DNA of 24,260 nucleotides from Fonticula-like sp. SCN 57-25 (lineage: Eukaryota > Nucleariida > Rotosphaerida). How positions within the stretch are numbered: position 1 is the stretch's first letter; the number at the start of each line of letters is the position of its first letter. The notes beneath the pieces were generated by a model, which ran no database searches, was not told the origin of the DNA, and saw nothing but the letters and a program-made list of their open reading frames with translations. The stretch is from assembly GCA_001724245.1 (NCBI GenBank), contig MEDX01000064.1:1-24260 (forward strand), read 5' to 3'. The position numbers were made by a program, and so were the translations under genes. Of this stretch, positions 15,725-24,260 are shown piece by piece.

Positions 15725-17347
15725 CTAGACCGGGTTGATGTAGAGCTTGATGGCAGGAACCCAGCGGTCAATAACAGCCTGCGTCGTGCGGAGCGTAAAG
15801 CTTCCGTGGCACTTGGAAACGAGCGTGAAGACGCGCTTCTGTTCCATCTTTACTTGAACGAGGCTGAAGAGAGGATAAATGGCGATGGGCGACTGAAAGT
15901 CAGCGCATCCCTTGCGGTAAATGAAAATTTGATGGCCGTCAAAGCGAACGTCGCGCGTCGTCCAACGCTTGACGACGGAGCCGGACTGGACCTCAAAGGG
16001 CAGGCTCTTGAGCACGTCACTTTCGCCGACGGGCGAGGGCGAGATCCGGATGACGGGAGACCCGGTAGGCTGGCACTTGCTGTACACAATGAGAAGCTCG
16101 CGACCAATGGCATACTGGACGACCCGCGGCCCGAGTCCATAGTGCGAGAAAATCACGTTGAGCGAGCGGCAAACAGAGCTGGCTTCCGTAAACTTGATCA
16201 TCTCAAAGATTGCGCTTACCACCATCAGGTTCGTGTCCAAGAGCAGGCGCAAGAACTCTAGCGTGTTGTCGTCCGAAGGGCTGCCCGAGAGCACGCGCAG
16301 GCGCGCGTCTGCAACCTCGTCGTTTGGCATCAGCAACTCGGCGGCCTTGAGCTCCCCGTCCGAAATCTTGCAAGCGTCCTTGCGGCCGCGCTGACGGGGC
16401 GAAAGAGCCATGTATAGCGCGATGCGAGCAAACGGCTTTGCCACGCGCGCCCGAAGCGAGTTGGCCTCGTGCAGGACCTCCTCGGTCGGCGGAATAGCGT
16501 CGAAAATAAGGGGACGGTACTCGTCGACCGTTTCCGGCGGGGGAGGCGGGATAAGGAAGCCGGCAGGGATGTTGCCTTGAATGATAACGTGCGCCTGGTG
16601 CTTGCTGATGGAGCCATACTTTTTCATGTGGCTGTACAGATTGCGCATGGAGACCACCTTGAGAGCCAGCTTTTCAGGGGCGGCCCTGGCGGGAGAAGAG
16701 GAACGGCTAGCGATCATTGCCGTGAAGAATGTCCGAACGCGGGCGTCCTGCGCCTCGAGAAACTCGTTCAGGGGAATCATGTGCTGCTCCTTGGTGCCGA
16801 AAACGGTGTGGTTGGCGAGGTGTTGCAATACCTTGGCGCAAACAACGAGGTCATCGAGGCGATCCTTGGTGAGCGGCTGCGAGAGCGGGACACCGAGCTC
16901 GGCCGGCTTCACGATAGCCGGGCAGAAGAAACGCAGGAACAGAATGCTGAGCGTGGTCTGCGCGGCAGTCGTGTCGCCAAACGTCTTGGCAATCTCGGCG
17001 TAAAACAAGTCAAACAGATCGCGGAACTCGTCCGGGACCTGCGGGAGGGACTCGACGATAGCATCGAGCAGTACCGTGCACCATTGTACGAGCCTCTCGT
17101 GGTTCCCAGCAAGATCTGCAGGATCGCGCACGCGAATCGGGTTCATCTGCAGCCTCAGCGACTCGTCCGTCTTGAGCAGCTCGCCCAACGGCCCGGCGAA
17201 CACGCCGCGCAGGTACTCCCCCGCCACCGACATTCCATACTCGTAGACCAGCTTGGTAGCAAAGCTACTTCCTCGAAACAACGTCGTCACCTCATGCGGC
17301 GGCAGAGATGAAAACTGTGCGCCTGCCGAGACACTCATCCTCGTCAT
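15725..17347 (-). CDS. RasGAP-domain protein with C-terminal PH domain
   Basis: This protein should switch off Ras-type GTPases at membranes. It is a single exon of 540 residues. The RasGAP core starts almost at the N-terminus. TLFRGSSFATKL (22-33) holds the arginine finger R25. FLRFFCPAIVKP (137-148) is the FLR signature, and VLQHLANHTVFGTKEQHM (173-190) follows, as in the family. A PH-like fold (about 450-540) ends in a helix with the expected tryptophan (DRWVPAIKLY). RasGAP before PH is the order of the GAP1 family (RASA2-4), but C2 and Btk units are absent. The helices that normally precede the arginine finger are missing, while residues 362-424 between the domains look like them. The start is the ATG at 17347; a second Met is at residue 4. 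Confidence 0.88.
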   Translation of the reverse strand: MTRMSVSAGAQFSSLPPHEVTTLFRGSSFATKLVYEYGMSVAGEYLRGVFAGPLGELLKTDESLRLQMNPIRVRDPADLAGNHERLVQWCTVLLDAIVESLPQVPDEFRDLFDLFYAEIAKTFGDTTAAQTTLSILFLRFFCPAIVKPAELGVPLSQPLTKDRLDDLVVCAKVLQHLANHTVFGTKEQHMIPLNEFLEAQDARVRTFFTAMIASRSSSPARAAPEKLALKVVSMRNLYSHMKKYGSISKHQAHVIIQGNIPAGFLIPPPPPETVDEYRPLIFDAIPPTEEVLHEANSLRARVAKPFARIALYMALSPRQRGRKDACKISDGELKAAELLMPNDEVADARLRVLSGSPSDDNTLEFLRLLLDTNLMVVSAIFEMIKFTEASSVCRSLNVIFSHYGLGPRVVQYAIGRELLIVYSKCQPTGSPVIRISPSPVGESDVLKSLPFEVQSGSVVKRWTTRDVRFDGHQIFIYRKGCADFQSPIAIYPLFSLVQVKMEQKRVFTLVSKCHGSFTLRTTQAVIDRWVPAIKLYINPV

Positions 17348-17855
17348 TCCAACCAGCAGAATGAAAGGGCAAGCGAAATAAGCCCTGGGGCACTGCCCTT
17401 CGTTTTCCTACGAACGGCCAAGCGACTTGCTGTCTGCTCAGGCACGCAGTTCGCTAACTCGATACAGATGGGAATTTCTTAAAATCGGCATTAATCTAAA
17501 GTCCAATTTCCTTTTTAGGGTTTAATTTAGCTAATCTCGGTCGAGTTGTACCTCAGGGGGACCGATTCGTCTATTAATGGTAACATTTTGATCATTCATC
17601 GGAAGCAAGCGAAGCATGGCAGATTGAGTTACGATTGAGATCCGCTCGAGTGGAAGCGCGCTCCGCTCCGACCAATCGTGTAGCAGGTGCGACTCTGCCC
17701 CTGAGGCATACCAGTAAATCAAATGCCTTCCGATCCCGTGTCCGACGGAACTATTACAGTGATAGTTGGATGATATTGATAATACATAAATGTGAATGTA
17801 CAAAAGTAGACACGAATGAGTGGCAAAAAAAAACGCTTGGCGCCATGTGAAGATT
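17348..17855. other. Spacer between RasGAP and BEACH genes
   Basis: These 508 bp lie between two minus-strand genes, holding the RasGAP upstream region on the right side of its start and the BEACH 3' end at the far side. A CCAAT-type element GACCAATC is at 17670-17677. A 9-bp inverted repeat (17551-17559 with 17698-17706) could close a ~156-nt RNA structure. An A9 run is at about 17825-17833. Short frames on both strands have no recognisable content. No tRNA or snRNA was identified. Confidence 0.5.
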
Positions 17856-20800
17856 CTATTGGCTGGACGACGTGATATTGGCGTCCAGCTTTGCCGCGGA
17901 TATTATTGCTGTGCAGCGCTTGCATGCCTTGCTTGTCTTTGGGTCAATGCCGATAATGTCGATGCCTTCGAGGCAGCTGGCGCAGAAGACGCCGCCGCAC
18001 GTGCGGCACGAAGGGCGGCGGCGCTCGAGCACGCTAAACTTGATGGCGCACTCCATGCATGCGTCGTGGTCGCGCACGCGGTGGCGGTCGTCGGCCGTTG
18101 GGAGCGACCACGAGTACATCTTGCCGTTGGCGTCGCCAATGTAGATGCGGCCGTGGGCGTTCACGGGCAGCAGCGCCGTCACCGCGTGGCCGCCCAGCGG
18201 GGCCTCGGCGCCGGGGCGCGCCTGGTAAGAGGAAGAGGCGAGCGGCGGCAGCGACGAGACGAGCAGCGGGTAGTCGCGGAAGTTGGGGTGGCCACCGCCG
18301 GGGGTAAGCGTGCGCCGCGCCTCGAGAGCAGCGCGGCCGGCGTGCCAGACAAGGCCCCAGATGATGACGTGGCCGCTGCTGTGGCCCGTGACGAACGCGT
18401 CGGGGCCCGCGGGCTGCGCGGTCGTGGGTTCAATGATGCCGACGCACGTAATGCCGTCACCAATGTCCACAGAGAGGCTGCTGAACGGCGTGCGGCCCGC
18501 GGGGATCGTGTGGGCGATGCGCTTGGCCAGCGGCTCATTCGCGTTGCCGGTCCACACGCGAAGCATCGTCGGCGTGCATGTGGCGATATAGCCCGTCGCA
18601 TCCGACATGGCGGCGGCCACGATCGGTGCATCGTGGTCGCCCAGGGTGCGCACGTACGAGCAGCGGTCCAGATCCCAGATGACGCACGTTTGGTCCGTGC
18701 TGCCCGAAAGCAGCGTCGTGCGCGAGGGGTTTGTCGCGAGACAGGTGATGGCCCCAGTGTGCGCCGAAAGCGTCGCCGACAAAAACAGTGCAGTGTTGCC
18801 CACGACAACGTCGCTCGACATGTGCGGGTTGGCGTGCATGATGCGCCACACGCGCACAGTCGCGTCCTCGCCGCCAGAGGCAAACCGCATGTGCGGACCG
18901 CCCAGGCCGATCACAGCCGTGACCTGCCCCACATGCGCGCCGTCCAGCACGTCGATGCACTCTGTGTCGCCAATGAGCACAACGGACTCGTCGCCGGCGA
19001 TGCTGGCGTGAGCACCACCTTCGGAAGCAATGTTGCTCATCGAAGCCGAGTTGGCGCTGCTAGAGGACGCCAGCTCGGTGCGGCGAGGCGCGTAAAGGCG
19101 CAGCGACTGGTCCACGGCGCCCCACTCGAGGAACATCTTGCCAGAGTCGGGCAAGAGGGCCTGGCAGCGAGCAAGCGGCACCGGCGTCTGGGTCGGCGTC
19201 ACAAAGCCAATAACGCCAACAAGGTCGTCCCGCTGCGTCGTGTGGGACTCGAACGTGATCGAGCCGACGGCGCGCAGGGAGCCCTCGCGAGCCTCGCGGC
19301 CAGAACGTCCCTTTGCAATCTGCGCCAGCGGCCAGACGGACCGCACTAGAAGCGACGGCGAGTGCGCGAGGCTAATGATGGGCGCGCGCGGGTCGTACTT
19401 GCGGTTGGCATTGCGGGACGGGTGCGGCTCCTTGAACAGCTGAGCGGGCGTCTGGCCAAAGTGCGTCACAATGCCGAGCGTGGTGGCGCGCTGAACTGGG
19501 TCCGTGACGCTGTCCAGGTCCACATTGTCGTACGAGAGCGGGTGGAACAGGTTGACCGCCTCGATGGCGGCTTGGCCGCGCTGCTGGTAGCCAAAGATCA
19601 GGTCGATCCACTTGTGCAGGTTGTCGCTCACATAGTCGCATTCGAGGGCCGCACGCATCTGCGAGATAAACAGCTCCGGGCTACCGTGCGCCCACGGCGG
19701 CAGCACAACATCGTCCACGCGGCGCATTGACTCGTGGCGCAGGCCGAGGTCAAACCGGTTAGAGTTCACCAAAAACTCGGGCATGTAGTAAAACTCGGGG
19801 GTAAGCTCTTTGACATCGGCCGTGGTGAGCTCCGATGACGACCGCCACGCGTCGGCGATCGAGTGGAAGAGGCGGTCGGGGCGGTCAAAGTCGCCCTGCA
19901 GCTTGAGGAACTCGTGCGTGAACGGCTCCAGGCGCATCAGGTAGGTGCACACAGCCATCGCCGACGAGTAGTGGGTGCCGTAATGGAAGCGCTCGGCCGA
20001 GTCCTCCAGCGTCTCGAACCGCTCAACAAACTCGGCGAGGCGCGCGGGCGTCTGGGCGCCCATCGGAGCCGCCAGGTTGCGGAACGAGTTGGGGTTGGTC
20101 AGGTCGAGTTCCTCGCTCGTGTAGTCCTTGAGCACCCACGGGAACACTGGGTACTGCGTCAGGTCGTTGAACGAGCGGCCGGCGAGCGCGTTGAGCGCCA
20201 TGAGGTACTGCAGGTTGCTCAGCTGGCGAGCCTGCCAGCGCTGGAGAAGCATCTGGCGCGCCTGCTGATTCGGCCCCATGCGGCGAAGCATGTCGAGACC
20301 CGAGCCGGCTGCGCGACCAATCTTGGCTTCCAGGATTTTGAGGGCGCGCGTGCAGTCCTGCACCGTTCCGCACAGCGCAATCAACACGGTGCGGCCGTTG
20401 GCAAGGAACAGCTCGAGGCCGACAGAACGCAGCATGTAGCGACGACGCTGCACGCGACGCACGGAAGAGTACAAAATGGTCTGGATTTGGCGCCGCTGTT
20501 CTCTGGGAAGCTGCTCTTCGTCCACAGTCTCGGACACTGACGACGACGCGTACTCGCGCTGCTCGCGCGGCGCAAAGGAGAGCGGCACAATTGTCCGGCT
20601 CACATCGTCCAGCACAAAATAATCATCCATGACCTGGAGATACTTTTTGTACATTAAAAAGACGCCCTCGCGCACGTCCAGCCCAACAATGCGCGCGCAG
20701 TTGCAGAACAGGTCCGGCTTGTCGCCCATGCTGGTCTCGATCACGGTGGCAGGCACCGCGCCAGTATTGGGACTGGCTGTCGCAGTCGGCGGAGGCTGTG

Positions 20801-23800
20801 TGTGTGCCGCAGTAGGCGACTGCGGCGCCGAGATGGGCGTCTCCGACACAGGGAAAGGAGCCATGGTCACCGACGCATTAGAACTGCGGCGATCCTTTCG
20901 CTGCGTAATCGACGACGTGCGACGCTCCTTCTGATCGGGCAAAATAAGGGAATCCGTGGTTTCGCTCGCGCGGCTCGGGGTGAGGATGTCAATGCTGGCA
21001 TCGGCAAGCAGGACATTGCTGTCCTCGGGGTCCACCGGCGGGACTTCCTCCTCGGATTCGCTCTCGCTCGACTCGATGTCGCTTGTCGCCGCAGAAATAT
21101 CCTCGACAACAGAGTTGGGGCGCAGCGGTGTCGACAGCGCGCCGCCTTCCAAAAGATTACCCAGCGACAAGCGGAAGAGCTGCGGGTTGCGGGCGAACGC
21201 AGCCGCGTGATCGCGCGCTGGCGTGCGCGTGATCACCGGAATCGACGGCGTCAACGCATCCGAAGAGGTCTCGACGTGCAACTGCGGAAGCGAATCTAGC
21301 GTGGATACCGACGACGTGCGCTCCAGCATCGGCGGGAGATTCAACGAGAGAGCTAGCGCGGGCGGAACCGGCGGTTTCTCTTCGATCCCAGTGCTGCTTT
21401 CAATGGCATCCGTGCTGGACTCGCCCGTCGCGAGCGCGTCAGCCGAAGAGGGCGTCTCCGGCTCGTCCTGAACCTGCTCGGCGGCATCGGCCTCCTCCGT
21501 CACAACCTGCTCGACTTCGGGTTGAGCTTCGGGCGATGGCGTCGAGCGCGCTTCGATGATGATGCGCTGCAACTCGTTCTGCTTGTAGTAACGCGGAGGG
21601 AACGGGGCAGGCGGTTGCAGCCCACGCGACAGATACGCAAACTCGTACGAGAAAAAGCTCTGCGGGATTCGATTGCGATCGCCGCCGCCGCCAATGACAT
21701 CGTCATAGTCTTGGCCACTCGTGTTGGTCAGGTTTGCTGAATCCGCGTCCACATAAGGATACCTCAGGTAAAACTCGGTGTCTTCCACGAGGCGGCGACG
21801 CAGGCGATCGACGCCCTCGCGGTTGTCAAGCATCCATCTGCGCATATGCCGCGGCACCGGCGCAGCGGCCACGCTACGCTCACTCACGAGGTGATCGTTC
21901 AGTACGCGCCACCGCTTCTCAGCATCGGCAATGTGGAGATTTGCAAGGCGCGCGCGCCGCCGGCGAGACGCCAGAACCGAGTCGGTGATGTAAAAGGGAA
22001 GCGCGCGGAGGCCGCCGCGGGTTCGCTCGTCGTCGGTGCTGTTTGCGAGCATCGCGACTGCGCGAAGGATGACTGCGCGGCGGCGGGGCCGCTCGGTGTC
22101 CGTGTGCTGCCTCGACTCGGCGGCGGCCGCCGCGGTGTCGTCAGCGGCACGCAGCAGGACCTCGCTCATGAGAACGTCGACCTCGGCCCGACGAGCAGAA
22201 AACAAGGCAGTGATACTAGCTGCATCGGCACGGTTCGTCGCAATCGTCATCCGAATCGCCTCCAGCAGAAGCGCCTCATTGGTGGACGCGCCTGACGTCG
22301 CTTGCGAGCTGTTCGACTGGGCCGAGCGCCGCGCTTGGATGCGGAAGAGCGACTCGATCTCCGTCTTGCGATTCTCAAAGACAATGACGAGAAGCGAAGT
22401 GGCGTTCTCGGACGGCTTTGGACTGGTCGTCGTCTGCTTAAAGATAAAGTACAGCAGTGTCTTGAGGAAGCCAACGTCGTTATTGAGCGGATGCAAAAGT
22501 GCGCACAAAAACGACGACGTCTGCAGGGAAGCAAAGAGTTCATCCGCAGCCTCGGGAGAGCTACCGGGTCCCATCGCACGCGCCAAAAGCCACAGAACGA
22601 GGCGGTTAAACTCGGCGACCAAGGCCTTTAACGACGGGTCCACCGTGGGCGCCGAGCGGAAAATGCGCATCAGGGTGGATGTGGTACTGCTCTTGGCCGA
22701 AGGGTCGGATCCAACGCGGGAAACGAGCTCGGCGAGCAGCGTGGCTACCAACAACCCGCCATTCTCATACTGCTCAGTGGCAAAGACGCGCTCCACCACG
22801 AAATGGGCATACGAGACAATGTGCTTGAGCAGAGGGCGGTTGTCGGGCGATACGCGGCCGGTCTGAATGCCAACGCGCATGGCGCAGGTGAGCGCGTCGA
22901 GGATCATTATCTGCAGAGAGCGGTCGGCAAACGATGCGGAGCAGTCCAGCAAGACGGTCAGGGCGCTTAGAGGACGATGCGGCGAAACGATCGAGTCGGA
23001 AGCAATGTGCATCAAGAGGTTGAGCGCAGTGGAAAAGAGCGGCGACACGGCGACGGTGCGCGCGGGAAGTTCAGAGAGCGAATGAACGGCAGGCGGCGAG
23101 CTACCCGAAAAGAGCGGCGGAATCGAGTACGGCGAGTACGAATCCGCAAGGTTCGTCACCGACGGAACCGACAGCAGGGACGACGAAAGCTGTGAGAACT
23201 CGGTCGAGGAAGTACTGCCACCCGGCGGCACGTTCGCAAACTGCAACCAAGCGCGATTGCATGAAGTCGACGACTCGGCAAAGAAGAGGGGCGCCTGCGG
23301 CGCCTGCAAGGAGAGCAGAGGCGCCAGCGCAGTCATCAACTCGTCCAAAAGAGCACCCTCGTGCCGGTACAAGAAATGATTCTTAAACTCTTCGACATGC
23401 ACCATCAAGTGAAGCAAAAAGTCGAGAACGCCGCCGAGCAAGCGAACACCGTCGGCAATCTCAAACTCTTCAAGCTGGTACGCGCGCGCCTCCTGCACGG
23501 ACGGATAATCTGTTGCGCTTATAAAGAGCCCTTCAGGCTGGGCCACTTGAGCAGCCTCCTGAATGGTCTGCGGGCCAAACACAGTCGAAGAAGGGATCAC
23601 GCGCTTAACACCGACAATCGTCTGGACACCCATCTGCACCATGCGGATGATGACAGAGAGCACCTCGGGCACTGCAACACCCTGCAGGGGGCGCGCAAGG
23701 AAGCAGGCCAGCAGCTGCGCGCGCTCCACCGGAAGCTGTGGAGGCACATTTGCAATATTGACGCCTAGCAAAAGAGCAAAGAGCGACGGGTACAGCTGAG

Positions 23801-24260
23801 CCAGGTGCCAGCGCGGCGCCAGGTAGCGGCGCATGGTTGGGATCCCTGCTTTGAGCCGCGGAATGGAAATATCCGGGGTCAGGAAGCAGAGCTGCGCAAT
23901 CAGGCGGGAGCCGAGCACCACGGTGCGGGAATCGAGTCGGTGGCTCAGGAGCATCAACGGCCAAAGCATGACTTCGGTGACAACCGCCGACGAGAGGGTC
24001 TGCAAGCGGATCGCCAACGAGATGCGGCGGTCGGCCACCTTGCTGTCGGTGAGGATGGATAGGAGCGTCTCCAGCACCCAGTTGCGCAGGCGCACCTGGC
24101 GCATCGTCGACAGGAATGTTGCGCCCAACACATCGCGGAACACACGGCGCGGGAGCAGCGCGATCAACGTCTCGCCTTCGGCAAGCGCCAGCGAGAGGCG
24201 CCGAGCCGTGTTGCTATCGGCCCCGCCTGCTGTGGTGACCGACGGCAGCGACAAGGAGTG
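17856..24260 (-). CDS. BEACH-WD40-FYVE protein, WDFY3 (ALFY)-like; N-terminus beyond the window
   Basis: This is a large scaffold; the WDFY3 family links cargo to autophagy membranes. An uninterrupted frame of 2132 codons runs off the window end, and its first possible start there is only a TTG, so the gene is partial at its 5' end. Residues below are counted from 24254. About 1-1150 are helical, armadillo-like, with a Ser/Glu-rich low-complexity stretch (about 900-1170). A BEACH-type PH domain spans about 1190-1310. The BEACH domain (about 1325-1600) has ISNLQ-like SNLQYLMALNALAGRSFNDL, YPVFPWVLKDY, FHYGTHYSS, ELTPEFYYMPEFLVN and DLIFGYQQRG. WD40 repeats cover about 1635-2045. The final zinc finger (2062-2114) has eight cysteines at 2066, 2069, 2083, 2086, 2091, 2094, 2111 and 2114. 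Domain order matches WDFY3/WDFY4; the FYVE finger lacks its usual lipid-binding residues. Confidence 0.93.
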   Translation of the reverse strand, partial: HSLSLPSVTTAGGADSNTARRLSLALAEGETLIALLPRRVFRDVLGATFLSTMRQVRLRNWVLETLLSILTDSKVADRRISLAIRLQTLSSAVVTEVMLWPLMLLSHRLDSRTVVLGSRLIAQLCFLTPDISIPRLKAGIPTMRRYLAPRWHLAQLYPSLFALLLGVNIANVPPQLPVERAQLLACFLARPLQGVAVPEVLSVIIRMVQMGVQTIVGVKRVIPSSTVFGPQTIQEAAQVAQPEGLFISATDYPSVQEARAYQLEEFEIADGVRLLGGVLDFLLHLMVHVEEFKNHFLYRHEGALLDELMTALAPLLSLQAPQAPLFFAESSTSCNRAWLQFANVPPGGSTSSTEFSQLSSSLLSVPSVTNLADSYSPYSIPPLFSGSSPPAVHSLSELPARTVAVSPLFSTALNLLMHIASDSIVSPHRPLSALTVLLDCSASFADRSLQIMILDALTCAMRVGIQTGRVSPDNRPLLKHIVSYAHFVVERVFATEQYENGGLLVATLLAELVSRVGSDPSAKSSTTSTLMRIFRSAPTVDPSLKALVAEFNRLVLWLLARAMGPGSSPEAADELFASLQTSSFLCALLHPLNNDVGFLKTLLYFIFKQTTTSPKPSENATSLLVIVFENRKTEIESLFRIQARRSAQSNSSQATSGASTNEALLLEAIRMTIATNRADAASITALFSARRAEVDVLMSEVLLRAADDTAAAAAESRQHTDTERPRRRAVILRAVAMLANSTDDERTRGGLRALPFYITDSVLASRRRRARLANLHIADAEKRWRVLNDHLVSERSVAAAPVPRHMRRWMLDNREGVDRLRRRLVEDTEFYLRYPYVDADSANLTNTSGQDYDDVIGGGGDRNRIPQSFFSYEFAYLSRGLQPPAPFPPRYYKQNELQRIIIEARSTPSPEAQPEVEQVVTEEADAAEQVQDEPETPSSADALATGESSTDAIESSTGIEEKPPVPPALALSLNLPPMLERTSSVSTLDSLPQLHVETSSDALTPSIPVITRTPARDHAAAFARNPQLFRLSLGNLLEGGALSTPLRPNSVVEDISAATSDIESSESESEEEVPPVDPEDSNVLLADASIDILTPSRASETTDSLILPDQKERRTSSITQRKDRRSSNASVTMAPFPVSETPISAPQSPTAAHTQPPPTATASPNTGAVPATVIETSMGDKPDLFCNCARIVGLDVREGVFLMYKKYLQVMDDYFVLDDVSRTIVPLSFAPREQREYASSSVSETVDEEQLPREQRRQIQTILYSSVRRVQRRRYMLRSVGLELFLANGRTVLIALCGTVQDCTRALKILEAKIGRAAGSGLDMLRRMGPNQQARQMLLQRWQARQLSNLQYLMALNALAGRSFNDLTQYPVFPWVLKDYTSEELDLTNPNSFRNLAAPMGAQTPARLAEFVERFETLEDSAERFHYGTHYSSAMAVCTYLMRLEPFTHEFLKLQGDFDRPDRLFHSIADAWRSSSELTTADVKELTPEFYYMPEFLVNSNRFDLGLRHESMRRVDDVVLPPWAHGSPELFISQMRAALECDYVSDNLHKWIDLIFGYQQRGQAAIEAVNLFHPLSYDNVDLDSVTDPVQRATTLGIVTHFGQTPAQLFKEPHPSRNANRKYDPRAPIISLAHSPSLLVRSVWPLAQIAKGRSGREAREGSLRAVGSITFESHTTQRDDLVGVIGFVTPTQTPVPLARCQALLPDSGKMFLEWGAVDQSLRLYAPRRTELASSSSANSASMSNIASEGGAHASIAGDESVVLIGDTECIDVLDGAHVGQVTAVIGLGGPHMRFASGGEDATVRVWRIMHANPHMSSDVVVGNTALFLSATLSAHTGAITCLATNPSRTTLLSGSTDQTCVIWDLDRCSYVRTLGDHDAPIVAAAMSDATGYIATCTPTMLRVWTGNANEPLAKRIAHTIPAGRTPFSSLSVDIGDGITCVGIIEPTTAQPAGPDAFVTGHSSGHVIIWGLVWHAGRAALEARRTLTPGGGHPNFRDYPLLVSSLPPLASSSYQARPGAEAPLGGHAVTALLPVNAHGRIYIGDANGKMYSWSLPTADDRHRVRDHDACMECAIKFSVLERRRPSCRTCGGVFCASCLEGIDIIGIDPKTSKACKRCTAIISAAKLDANITSSSQ

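Noticed and set aside
17531-17803. A 90-codon minus-strand frame in the RasGAP/BEACH spacer
   Set aside because: AT-biased, no recognisable motif, and codon use unlike the neighbouring genes.
17820-19349. A 509-codon plus-strand frame opposite the BEACH gene
   Set aside because: Antisense shadow of the WD40/FYVE region; Arg/Ala/His-rich with no recognisable domain.

Overview
The window is nuclear DNA of a unicellular eukaryote with a compact, GC-rich genome. Genes have few, short introns (43-62 nt, one of 141 nt), GC-rich coding regions, AT-rich spacers, and CCAAT-like and CACGTG elements instead of bacterial promoters. Every recognisable product is eukaryotic. An ARE-type sterol acyltransferase, a RasGAP-PH protein and a WDFY3-like BEACH protein hint at the opisthokont/amoebozoan/apusomonad side of the tree, but the species cannot be fixed from this window.

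Ten protein genes fill it. From the left they are: a sterol O-acyltransferase (+, ~40-1640, its 5' end near the window edge); sphingosine-1-phosphate lyase (-, 1814-3484); the alpha subunit of propionyl-CoA carboxylase (-, 3901-6042); and, head to head 213 bp away, the beta subunit (+, 6256-8153, four exons). Next come a seven-exon WD40/coiled-coil/double-SAM protein (-, 8320-10459), a 100-residue SH3 protein (+, 11010-11361), methionine synthase reductase (-, 11513-13620), an organelle-type RNase II/R exoribonuclease (+, 13743-15551), a RasGAP-PH protein (-, 15725-17347) and the C-terminal 2132 residues of a BEACH-WD40-FYVE protein (-, 17856 to the window end).

Propionyl-CoA carboxylase makes methylmalonyl-CoA in mitochondria, and methionine synthase reductase reactivates cobalamin-dependent methionine synthase. 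Together they imply a B12-using cell. The PCC pair, the reductase/exoribonuclease pair and the S1P lyase upstream region all carry CACGTG elements, mostly as TCACGTGA, so one bHLH-type factor may control them.

The best candidates for something new are the shared PCCA/PCCB promoter, a 5' splice-site consensus that departs from GTRAGT (here GTRYG), a FYVE domain that keeps its zinc ligands but has lost its lipid-binding motifs, and a RasGAP protein whose missing first helices seem to reappear downstream. No mobile element, CRISPR array, tRNA or rRNA was recognised.
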